NCBI RefSeq assembly: GCF_029867415.1
Contig: NC_081180.1
Span: 146,506,731 to 146,570,730, forward strand
DNA length: 64,000 bases
Source: Vicia villosa
Lineage: Eukaryota > Streptophyta > Magnoliopsida > Fabales > Fabaceae
Direction: 5' to 3'
Below the pieces are notes generated by a model. It saw only the letters and a program-made list of their open reading frames with translations, was not told the DNA's origin and did no database searches. The number at the start of each line of letters is the position of its first letter. Position 1 is the first letter of the stretch. The translations under genes were made by a program, and so were the position numbers. Of this stretch, positions 24,460-33,211 are shown piece after piece.

Positions 24460-24948
24460 TGATAAGTGTCAAATTGTAGTTATTTCTGTGTATAGTTTTG
24501 CGGCACTTATCTTCTCTTTTTCCTCAATTTAGACGTGTTTTAGTGTATATTACATAAATACGTATACTTTGTGCTTAATCGAGTTGTTGATTCATTTGTA
24601 TACCGTTTGATAGTTTTCTATTCGTTTTGTAGATATTGAGGCATATTTGGAGCATGAGTAATAAAGTGTCGAAGACACGGCTTCAAACGCGCGATTTTGA
24701 GCAACAGAACCAACTCATCAACAAATAAGACTCACAATCAAAGAATAAAAAAAATATTCAATTTGGTTGATATTTTGTCATTGTTAGTAATAGCATTGAA
24801 TAACCTTTCTAATGCTTCGAACCGTGCGTAAATCGGAGTTACGGTTCTCAAGTTATGACCGAAATAATGTGAAAATTCTGTAGGTCGCTACTAGTGTCAT
24901 TCGCCCGGCGAATGACAGGCTCGCCGAACGAATATGGCAGGACAGAAA
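24460..24948 (+). repeat. Athila-like LTR, part before the Sirevirus insertion
   Basis: Starts TGATAAGTGTCAAATTG after the purine tract. It is interrupted at AGAAA (24944-24948), the left duplication of the Sirevirus, and continues at 34444. Confidence 0.5.
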
Positions 24949-25699
24949 TGAAGGATAGAAAAACACTTAGAAAGGGGGGGTTTGAATAAGTGTAGTCTTA
25001 AAAACTTGAACGATAAAAACAATATGCACAGTTATTTTTATCCTGGTTCGTTGTTAACTAAACTACTCCAGTCCACCCCCACGGAGTGATATACCTCACC
25101 TGAGGATTTAATCCACTAATCGCAACAGATTAGAATGGTTTTCCACTAAGTCTGCGACTAAGTCTTCTAGAGTATCCTGATCACAACCTGATCACTTCAG
25201 GAACAAATGCTTAGACACAAGCTAAGACTTTCTTAGAGTATGCTGACCACCACGTGATCACTCTAATTACAACTGCTTAGACACAAGCTAAGACTTCCTA
25301 GAGTATCCTGATCAACACTTGATCACTCTAGTTACTTACAAATTAATGTAATCAATTCTAAGAGTATTACAAATGCTTCTGAAAAGCTATAATCACAACA
25401 GTGATATTTCTCTTAACGTTTAAGCTTAATCTCACTAATATATTACAACAGCAATGTAGTGAGCTTTGATGAAGATGAAGTTTCTGAGCTTTGAATTTGA
25501 ACAGCGTTTCAGCAAGTCTTTCAGAATAATTTCGTTCAGAATTGTTTCAGAGTTGTTAACCTTGCTTCTCATCAGAACTTCATATTTATAGGCGTTTGAG
25601 AAGATGACCGTTGGGCGCATTTAATGCTTTGCGTGTTCCGTACAGCATTGCATTTAATGTTTCACGCTTTTGTCAACTACCTCGAGCCTTGTTCTAACA
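24949..25699 (-). repeat. 3' LTR of the Sirevirus, with a 476 bp deletion
   Basis: Edges TGAAGGATAG and TTCTAACA. It matches the other LTR throughout but lacks exactly 476 bp, the stretch between two copies of CTTGTTC (33951-33957 and 34427-34433 in the intact LTR). The loss therefore looks like a recombination or slippage between 7 bp repeats. Confidence 0.88.
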
Positions 25700-25866
25700 A
25701 TCTCCCCCTTTTTGATGATGACAAAAACATATATAAATGATATGAATTTGCGATCAGAAAGAGCAGACGGCTAAAGACAAATTACACAACTATAGCATAA
25801 GCATGTGAATATGTCTCCCCCTGAGATTAACAATCTCCCCCTGAGATGAATAATCTCCCCCTGAAA
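25700..25866 (-). other. multiplied purine tracts next to the Sirevirus 3' LTR
   Basis: On the minus strand AAAAAGGGGGAGAT directly precedes the LTR (25700-25713). Three further copies of TCAGGGGGAGA lie within 60 bases (about 25814-25865). Repeated purine tracts before the 3' LTR are a described hallmark of Sireviruses. Confidence 0.8.
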
Positions 25867-25944
25867 TAAATACTCGAAGAACTTTAATAATAAAAGACTT
25901 CCCTGATTATTTCGGTAGAGACGATCACATAAGCTTCTGTCTTC

Positions 25945-26290
25945 TGATAATTCATAGCTTCTGACTTCTGCTTCCATTGGACAGCTTCAGAACTTGAATT
26001 TCTTTAGATCCCTAGAACACTCACAGCTTCTGATTCCTGCTTCCATTTAGGACAGCTTCAGAACTTGAATTTCTTTGATCTTCAGAACATTCACAGCTTC
26101 TGATTCCTGCTTCCATTTAGGACAGCTTCAGAACTTGAATTTCTTTGATCTTCAGAACATTCACAGCTTCTGATTCATGCTTCCATTTAGGACAGCTTCA
26201 GAACTTGAGTTTTCTGGATCTTTAGAACATTCACAGCTTCTGATTTCTGCTTCCCTCGGATAGCTTCAGAGCTTTGAATTTCTTCTTACA
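25945..26290 (-). repeat. 70 bp tandem repeat in the Sirevirus 3' region
   Basis: GAACTTGAAT-type words at 25990, 26061, 26131 and 26201 give periods of 71, 70 and 70, with partial units on both sides. Each unit carries CACAGCTTCTGATTCCTGCT. No coding frame crosses it. Confidence 0.85.
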
Positions 26291-26940
26291 TCACTTCATG
26301 CTAGATTGTATCAGAACATTGTTGAATGTACCAGAGCATCATCAGAGCCTCTCTACATCCTGAAATGTTACAGAACAAAACTAAACGACAAAAGTCAGCA
26401 TGAATGAGTTAGAACATAAAATGTGTATCAGAACACAAAATATGTATCAGAGCCATATAAGCCATATAGAATATATCAGATCCAATAGACAATGTATCAG
26501 AGCAAATAGACAATGATTTGGATCATATTCTATTATCAGAATTTCTGATCATTCTTCCTTCTTGCTTCTGATTCTGAAGCTTCCTAGCACTCAGCTTGCT
26601 TCAAGAATCCAAGAGCTTGATTCATTTTGTTGCTTCTTATGTTGATCTTGAATCTTTGATTCCTGCAACAACACAACTTAAAAACATAGAACTTTGCAAG
26701 TTCTGTTAGTATAGCAACTGATTAAATCAAATCATTTATCACATATTTCTCCCCCTTTTTTGTCATAACATCAAAAATATAAGAGATTCAGATACAAACA
26801 AAAAGAAACACAGGGAGGAAAAAGGATGATTTCATTGAGGTTCAAACAACATGTACAGAAGTACACGAAGAGAAGGAAGACAAGATGCACAAAAACAGAT
26901 GCAGCAAAAGCAAAAAAGCAAGAAACAACATAGACTCAAT

Positions 26941-27126
26941 CTAAGACGGCCCTAGCCTTGACATGATCTTAGCCAGCATCTCTTGAACCACATTGTTGTA
27001 TCCACCTTGCCTCTCCATGAAAGCTCTAAACTCAGCATTGACTGAGCTTTGCTCATCCTGTTTCTTCTGAATATCTTCCAGAGTCCTTGCAAGACGAGAA
27101 GATTCATCAGAAGAAGCTTCACCGCT
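26941..27126 (-). pseudogene. read-on extension of the envelope-position ORF
   Basis: After the TGA at 27127-27129 the same frame stays open for 61 codons to a TAG at 26941-26943. It reads GEASSDESSRLARTLEDIQK, KQDEQSSVNAEFRAFMERQG and MLAKIMSRLGPS. This has heptad-like spacing and would form a coiled coil, typical of the C-terminus of Sirevirus envelope-position proteins. The TGA is therefore probably a recent nonsense change or, less likely, a read-through codon. Confidence 0.6.
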
Positions 27127-29400
27127 TCAAACCACAGGAATAGCATTGTGATCTGTAGCTTCCATAGATAGATCATTTGCAGGGATTTCCTCAACAGGAA
27201 CTGATTCAGCAACATGATCTTCTACATCTACTTCTTGCATAGAAGCATCTCCATATTCTGCAGCAGGAATTTCCGAATCTCCATTCTCAAGTGCCTGAAG
27301 AATGGCAGCAAGATTCCTGGGGGCGGAAGGACCTTCAACTTCTGGTGGGTCAACAACTTCTGGAATGACCAAGCTTGGGTCTTCCTTAGAAGGGTTTTCC
27401 CTCAGAAAGTCAAAGAGGGTCTTGAAATCCCCGAGCAGAACTGGATATTGAGGTATCCAGACAACAATCTTCCTGCAAGGGTTAGCTTCCATTGCAGCAG
27501 CAAGTCTTGCTACATCCAATTCATCCACAAGGGGCTTCTCCTCAGCAGCAACACAATTTCTGAGAGGATGGTAGTATATACCATTATCATCCTCCAGAAG
27601 GTAACCAGGGTAACCAGGGGCAGCAACCACTAGTCTTTTTTGTACTCCCATTGCTTCTACTTGAAAATCCTTGCGAAATCTTCTCCAGAGATTTCTTGTA
27701 GAAACATCATCCAGACCATTTAGAAATGCATCCTTCAGAAGGTCTAGACTGCTAATCACCTCATGTCTGAAAAGTTCCAGGTAGGTATAGGGTTCAGGTT
27801 CAGGCGGATTGAAGGTGAATTTGTAGTTAGGGTAGAGAAGACAGTAAGGTTTGGATTTTCTGGTAGGTAAGGGATGGGATATAGAAGGTGGAGGTGCGGT
27901 GGATGAGGAAGAAGGGATATCTGAGAGAATGATTGATGAGGATGGAATATCAGAAATGATAGATTGAGAAGAGGATGGAGTATTTGTAAAGGGAATTGGT
28001 GAGAAAGATTTATCAGAAGGAGTTGGGGGAAGAATACTTAAAGGTGTGGGGTTTAGAATGGGAGAGGAGAAGGATGATGGAGAAGGATTTGGTAAGGTGA
28101 AGTTTATTTTTGGTTCAGATGGAGGTGATTGGAAAGATGGTTTAGGGACAGAAGGAGGTGGAGTAAAAACCTGCCTGGAGATTTGAACAGAAGAAGAAGA
28201 TCTGGTTCTGCGAAAGGAATCTCTGATCCTTTTATCCCTTCGTTCGTCAGAGTCCACCTTGTCAGGATCATAGGTGACCCTCAACTTCTTGGCTTCCTTA
28301 GCCTCATCTTCTCGGGCTTTTCTTTTTAGCCTAGCCTTTAGTTCCTTATGATCCTTCTTCAGAAGATCAGCCTTGGACGGAAGTACTCTGCCACGGATCC
28401 AAGCAGGATCAATATCTGATTGCTTCCTAACACAATCTTCCAGGTAAAGCTTGACAACCTGATGCAGTTCTTTTTGAAACAAAGAGGCAAAACCTTCAAC
28501 AGCAACTCTTCTTGACAGAATGTCAGGAAAGCTTGTGCATACAGAAGGTACATTTTGAATGAGTTCCAGTCTGAACAAATCCACACCATTGAAAATGGGA
28601 CCTTGAACTACTCCAAGAAAGTGGGACGCATTGAGTTTTCTGATGGTGTCCAGCACTTTGCTTTCAATTAGAATGTCTGAAATCATTCTTCCAAACGGAA
28701 TAGTCGTTCTTGAAATATGAGGGTACTTCGCCCTTTCGTCTTCTCTTGACTCAAAGATAGAAGTCTTTAGATTCTCAAACAGAATATGGGAGATGTTGAT
28801 CTCAGTCTTTTTGCCAATGCAGAAAAGAGTATACTTGTGATCCGGACTGATGTAGGAGGAGGAGAGCATCCTCTTTCTATGGTGAAGGGAACCCAGAATA
28901 ATCTCAGCCCATACTTTATAAAACGGCCTTAAGGTGCCTGTGTTATTAGAGTCAATTCCAAAAGTCTGAGAGATTTGTTGTTCAACTTTAGACCAATCAA
29001 CTGATGCATGTCGAAAACCAGACCAACCTTCTTCATCATTTAGATTGTACAGCTCCCTGATGAGTTTTTCAGTGATAACCACTTCATGCCCTAGCACGAA
29101 TGAAATGATGGCAGTTGGGGTAACCGTTGCATGTACCCAGAAATCCTTCACAAGTTCAGGATAAATTGGACCAACCAATCTATCAAGATACTTAGACCAT
29201 CCTTGCTCAAAGATTCTTGCATCACATTTAAAGCCATTTGCTTTTAAGTTGTTGATGTCCACAGCAGATTCACATAGAACTTCCAGTTCTTTCGTGGGTA
29301 TTAAGCATGTTTTCAATGGAGCATACTCATATTTGCGTAGAAGGATCTGTGTAGAAGTGAGCCTTTCTTTTGAGTTCGATGAACAAGAAGATGAGTTCAT
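27127..29400 (-). CDS. Sirevirus envelope-position ORF (putative plant transposon protein domain)
   Basis: 757 residues from an ATG at 29400. It lies after integrase and before the 3' LTR, where Sireviruses carry their so-called envelope-like ORF, whose function is unknown. Residues about 20-330 look like the plant-specific region annotated as putative plant transposon protein (WSKYLDRLVGPIYPELVKDF, FGIDSNNTGTLRPFYKVWAE, ISRTTIPFGRMISDIL). About 335-400 is basic and lysine/arginine-rich (KELKARLKRKAREDEAKEAK), a possible nuclear signal. About 405-505 is proline/serine-rich with repeated PSSS and PPPS words. 510-757 is a second globular part ending in an acidic tail. I see no signal peptide and no clear transmembrane segment, so a true envelope role is not supported. 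The frame is fully open, which suggests recent selection or recent insertion. Confidence 0.75.
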   Translation of the reverse strand: MNSSSCSSNSKERLTSTQILLRKYEYAPLKTCLIPTKELEVLCESAVDINNLKANGFKCDARIFEQGWSKYLDRLVGPIYPELVKDFWVHATVTPTAIISFVLGHEVVITEKLIRELYNLNDEEGWSGFRHASVDWSKVEQQISQTFGIDSNNTGTLRPFYKVWAEIILGSLHHRKRMLSSSYISPDHKYTLFCIGKKTEINISHILFENLKTSIFESREDERAKYPHISRTTIPFGRMISDILIESKVLDTIRKLNASHFLGVVQGPIFNGVDLFRLELIQNVPSVCTSFPDILSRRVAVEGFASLFQKELHQVVKLYLEDCVRKQSDIDPAWIRGRVLPSKADLLKKDHKELKARLKRKAREDEAKEAKKLRVTYDPDKVDSDERRDKRIRDSFRRTRSSSSVQISRQVFTPPPSVPKPSFQSPPSEPKINFTLPNPSPSSFSSPILNPTPLSILPPTPSDKSFSPIPFTNTPSSSQSIISDIPSSSIILSDIPSSSSTAPPPSISHPLPTRKSKPYCLLYPNYKFTFNPPEPEPYTYLELFRHEVISSLDLLKDAFLNGLDDVSTRNLWRRFRKDFQVEAMGVQKRLVVAAPGYPGYLLEDDNGIYYHPLRNCVAAEEKPLVDELDVARLAAAMEANPCRKIVVWIPQYPVLLGDFKTLFDFLRENPSKEDPSLVIPEVVDPPEVEGPSAPRNLAAILQALENGDSEIPAAEYGDASMQEVDVEDHVAESVPVEEIPANDLSMEATDHNAIPVV

Positions 29401-29728
29401 GATGATTATGCTTTGAGATCAAATCAAAAACTAGGGTTAAAAAAAATGCAACGAAGGGGATGCACAAGAGAGAGAGAAAGAGAGAAAAAGAAGGAATGAA
29501 GATGAAGCGGGTTATTTAAATGATTTGAAAATAAAGAAATCATTATGCATTTAATGAGAAATGACATTAGGAGAGAGAACATGGTAAATGAAATGATTTA
29601 ACACAGTTACCTAGGTCGGCGTCTTTTCAACAGCACGCTTTGTACTAACCGTACAGACACGTGTTCACCATCAGATAATAGATGACAGCTGTAAAATTTT
29701 CAATAGACTTTACGCCTTTTGATTCTGA
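29401..29728 (-). promoter_or_regulatory. leader of the envelope-position ORF, promoter-like
   Basis: On the minus strand an ATTTAAATAACC word (complement of about 29511-29522) lies about 115 bases before the ATG. It is followed by a strongly pyrimidine-rich CTTTTTCTCTCTTTCTCTCT stretch (29463-29495) as in plant 5' untranslated regions. No RT coding is present here. This may be an internal promoter, or simply the relic of what once joined RT to the ORF. Confidence 0.4.
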
Positions 29729-30592
29729 TCACTGCTTCTGATTGTCATTCTTAAGAAATGATCTGGTTCGGATAGGATCATCTTTCTTCCCAAGAATCAC
29801 ATCTTCTGAATGAGCTGAGGCAAGTCTAGGTGATCTTCTGATAGTTGGTTCTTCAGAAATCCTAAGATTCTCTAAAGATGCAGCAACTTGAGCTTCTGAT
29901 CCATTACTTCTGAGACTGCCATCTTCTGCAGCTTTGCTTCTTGGTTCTACTGCTTCTGATATATCAATATCAAAATCTGCAAAATTCTCAAACTGCTTTG
30001 GTTTTTCAAGACCAAGCTTATCATCAAACCTGATATTGATTGATTCTTCTACAATCAATGTTTCAGTATTGTATACTCTGTAGCCTTTAGAGCGTTCAGA
30101 ATATCCAAGAAGGAAACATTTTTGTGCTTTGGAATCAAACTTACCAAGATGATCTTTAGTATTCAGAATAAAACATACACATCCAAAAGGATGGAAATAT
30201 GAAATGTTGGGCTTTCTGTTCTTCCACAATTCATAAGGAGTCTTATTTAGAATAGGTCTGATAGAGATTCTATTCTGAATATAGCATGCAGTGTTAATTG
30301 CTTCTGCCCAGAAATGCTTAGCCATATTGGTTTCATTGATCATGGTTCTGGCCATTTCTTGTAGAGTCCTATTCTTTCGCTCTACAACTCCATTTTGCTG
30401 TGGAGTTCTAGGACAAGAGAAATCATGGGCAATACCATTTTCTTTGAAGAACTCCTCAAAGAATTTGTTCTCAAATTCACCACCATGATCACTTCTGACC
30501 TTTATGATCTTGCACTCCTTCTCAGATTGGATCTGAGTGCAGAATTCAAAGAGCACTGAATGAGACTCATCCTTGTGTTTCAAGAACTTTAC
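29729..30592 (-). pseudogene. Sirevirus integrase, catalytic core and C-terminal part
   Basis: Continues in the protease-integrase frame after a TAG at 30593-30595. It contains VRSDHGGEFENKFFEEFF and CPRTPQQNGVVERKNRT. The second acidic residue (D) and the catalytic E are separated by 35 residues, the classical D-D-35-E integrase spacing. Next come the FWAEAINTACYIQNR, HPFGCVCFILN and FLLGYSERSKGYRVYN blocks of the copia integrase C-terminal region. It ends in LKNDNQKQ and a stop near where the RT would begin. Its only visible defects are the upstream nonsense codon and the loss of everything after integrase. Confidence 0.88.
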
Positions 30593-31315
30593 CTAAGTCC
30601 AGCGGCTATAATCATCAACGATGACTAATCCATATTTCTTCCCTCTGACAGATGCTGTTTTGACTGGGCCAAACAGATCAATGTGTAAGAGTTCTAACGG
30701 CCTTGAGGTAGAAACAACATTCTTAGACTTGAATGCAGGTTTGGAGAACTTGCCCTTCTGACATGCTTCACAAAGAGCATCTGATTTATATTTCAGATTT
30801 GGGAGTCCTCTGACCAGATTTAGTTTGTTAATTTGAGAAATCTTTCTCAAACTAGCATGTCCTAATCTTCTGTGCCAGACCCATTGCTCCTTAGAAACAG
30901 ACATAAGACAAGTCACCTTCTGCTTCTTAAGATCAGAAAGATCAATCTTATAAATGTTGTTCTTCCTCTTGCCTGTAAATAGGATTGAGCCATCCTTCTG
31001 ACTTACAGCCTTGCAAGACTTTTGATTGAAGATTATATCATAACCATTGTCACTTAATTGACTTATGGACAATAAGTTATGCGTTAATCCTTTTACAAGA
31101 AGTACATTAGTTATGGAAGGAGAGTTACCAAGACTTATGGTTCCAGAGCCAATGACTTTGCCCTTCTGATCTCCTCCAAACTTGACTTCTCCACCTGGTT
31201 TAAGCACCAGGTCTTGGAATGTAGACCTTCTTCCCGTCATGTGTCGCGAGCACCCAGAGTCCAGGTACCATGACATTTTGCTTTCTGTCCTCTTTGCCGC
31301 CAAGGATATCTGCAA
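30593..31315 (-). pseudogene. Sirevirus protease and N-terminal integrase
   Basis: The frame opens inside the end of gag, in a different frame. Protease active site D-S-G lies in WYLDSGCSRHMTG (about residues 16-28). The integrase zinc-binding HHCC motif is HRRLGHAS...LCEACQKGKFSKPAF (about 148-192), followed by the first catalytic aspartate in LLHIDLFGPV and VDDYSRWT. A TAG follows at a position where this motif normally continues with tryptophan, so one substitution explains the break. Translation would normally need a frame change from gag. Confidence 0.85.
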
Positions 31316-33125
31316 CAGAAATTATCTTCTCCTTAGGTACCCACAATTTCTTGGGTCCTTTTTTGTTAGTTCTCCTCAAGTTCTGATTGAACTTGGGTTT
31401 AGCAAAATATTTAACAGGAGGAACAATATGATACTTCTTATTCTTAGTTCCATGATATTTCTTAGGTTGTGTCACATGCTTCTTGGTGTGTGTTATGTGA
31501 AAACTTTGTGCATGTGATGTGTGCTTAATATCATGGGAGTGGCCAAATTTAAATTGGTTATACAGAGGCTTGTATGATATTATCATATCATCCACAGATT
31601 CAAGCTTGTATGGGATTTCACCCTCATAACCAATGCCAACTCTCTTGTTCCCAGACACAACATATATCATAGAAGCTAGCTGACTTCTGCCAATACTTCT
31701 AGATAAGAACTTCCTGAAACTTAAATCATATTCTTTCAGAATATGATTCAGACTGGGAGTGGATTTTTCTGAATCAGAAGGAGATCCAACATTATTGGAT
31801 AATTTTAAAACTTTTTCTTTTAATTCAGAATTTTCCAACTCAAGCTTCTTAGTTTCAAATTCAAATTGCTTTTTCAGCCTTTTGTATTTGATACTAAGAT
31901 GAGCTTTTAATTCAAGAAGCTCTGTTAGACTGGAAACTAACTCTTCTCTAGATAGTTCAGAAAATACCTCTTCAGAATCTGATTCTGATGTAGATTCTGA
32001 TCCATCATCTTCTGTCGCCATCAGCGCAAAGTTTGCCTGCTCTCCTTCAGAGTCTGATCCTGATTCTGATTCAGAATCATCCCATGTTGCCATAAGACCT
32101 TTCTTCTTATGAAACTTCTTCTTGGGATTCTCCTTCTGAAGTTTTGGACACTCATTCTTGTAATGTCCAGGCTCATTGCACTCATAGCAGACAGCCTTCT
32201 TCTTGTCAGATCTTCTGTCACCAGAAGATTCTCCTCGTTCAAATTTCTTTGAACTTCTGAAGCCTCTGAACTTCGTTTGCTTGCTCTTCCAGAGTTGGTT
32301 TACCCTTCTGGAGATCATGGACAGTTCATCTTCTTCTTCAGATTCTGATTCTTCAGGATCTTCTTCTCTAGCCTGAAAAGCGTTAGTGCATTTTTTAACA
32401 TTAGATTTTAAAGCAATAGACTTACCTTTCTTCTGAGGTTCATTAGCGTCAAGTTCAATCTCATGACTCCTCAGGGCACTGATCAGCTCTTCCAAAGAAA
32501 CTTCATTCAGATTCTTCGCAATCTTGAATGCAGTCACCATTGGGCCCCATCTTCTGGGCAAACTTTTGATGATCTTCTTTACATGATCAGCCTTGGTGTA
32601 GCCTTTGTCGAGAACTCTCAATCCAGCAGTCAGAGTTTGAAATCTTGAAAACATCTTTTCAATGTCTTCATCATCCTCCATCTTGAAGGCTTCATACTTC
32701 TGGATTAGTGCAAGAGCTTTGGTCTCCTTGACTTGAGCATTTCCTTCATGAGTCATCTTCAAGGACTCATATATGTCATGGGCCGTTTCCCTTTTAGATA
32801 TCTTCTCATACTCAGCATGAGAGATAGCATTCAGCAAAACAGTCCTGTATTTGTGATGATTCTTGAAATCTTTCTTTTGATCATCATTCATTTCGCTTCT
32901 CGTGAGCCTTACACCAGTAGCTTTAACAGGATGTTTGTAACCATCCAACAGAAGATCCCATAGATCAGCATCCAGACCAAGAAAGTAACTTTCCAGTTTA
33001 TCTTTCCAATATTCAAAGTTTTCACCATCGAATATTGGTGGTCTAGTATAACCATTGTTACCATTGTATTGCTCAGCAGAGCCAGATGTAGATGCAGTTG
33101 GATTTGATTGAGATTCACCAGCCAT
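31200..33125 (-). CDS. Sirevirus gag polyprotein
   Basis: 641 residues from an ATG at 33125, about 85 bp after the primer site. Gag coats and packages the element RNA. The N-terminal part has the copia gag signature PPIFDGENFEYWKDKLESYF (about 29-48), then the UBN2-type core (FKNHHKYRTVLLNAI, ALALIQKYEAFKMEDDEDIE, SLPRRWGPMVTAFK; about 87-202). A zinc knuckle C-X2-C-X4-H-X4-C is at 313-326 (CYECNEPGHYKNEC). Serine/glutamate-rich acidic stretches lie near 255-270 and 350-390. The C-terminal part is histidine- and lysine-rich and ends with WVPKEKII...VPGLWVLATHDGKKVY. The last 116 bases overlap the protease frame. The frame is intact. Confidence 0.9.
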   Translation of the reverse strand: MAGESQSNPTASTSGSAEQYNGNNGYTRPPIFDGENFEYWKDKLESYFLGLDADLWDLLLDGYKHPVKATGVRLTRSEMNDDQKKDFKNHHKYRTVLLNAISHAEYEKISKRETAHDIYESLKMTHEGNAQVKETKALALIQKYEAFKMEDDEDIEKMFSRFQTLTAGLRVLDKGYTKADHVKKIIKSLPRRWGPMVTAFKIAKNLNEVSLEELISALRSHEIELDANEPQKKGKSIALKSNVKKCTNAFQAREEDPEESESEEEDELSMISRRVNQLWKSKQTKFRGFRSSKKFERGESSGDRRSDKKKAVCYECNEPGHYKNECPKLQKENPKKKFHKKKGLMATWDDSESESGSDSEGEQANFALMATEDDGSESTSESDSEEVFSELSREELVSSLTELLELKAHLSIKYKRLKKQFEFETKKLELENSELKEKVLKLSNNVGSPSDSEKSTPSLNHILKEYDLSFRKFLSRSIGRSQLASMIYVVSGNKRVGIGYEGEIPYKLESVDDMIISYKPLYNQFKFGHSHDIKHTSHAQSFHITHTKKHVTQPKKYHGTKNKKYHIVPPVKYFAKPKFNQNLRRTNKKGPKKLWVPKEKIISVADILGGKEDRKQNVMVPGLWVLATHDGKKVYIPRPGA

Positions 33126-33194
33126 CTTTTACTGAAGCGTTTTTCGCTTCCTGAATATTTTCTAAACACGGTTAAGTGCTTGCACCTTAGAACC

Positions 33195-33211
33195 GGCGCT
33201 CTGATGCCAAT
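33195..33211 (-). other. primer-binding site of the Sirevirus
   Basis: On the minus strand TTGGCATCAGAGCGCC follows the 5' LTR edge directly. It matches the copia type TGGTATCAGAGC, complementary to initiator methionine tRNA, with one difference. Confidence 0.85.
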
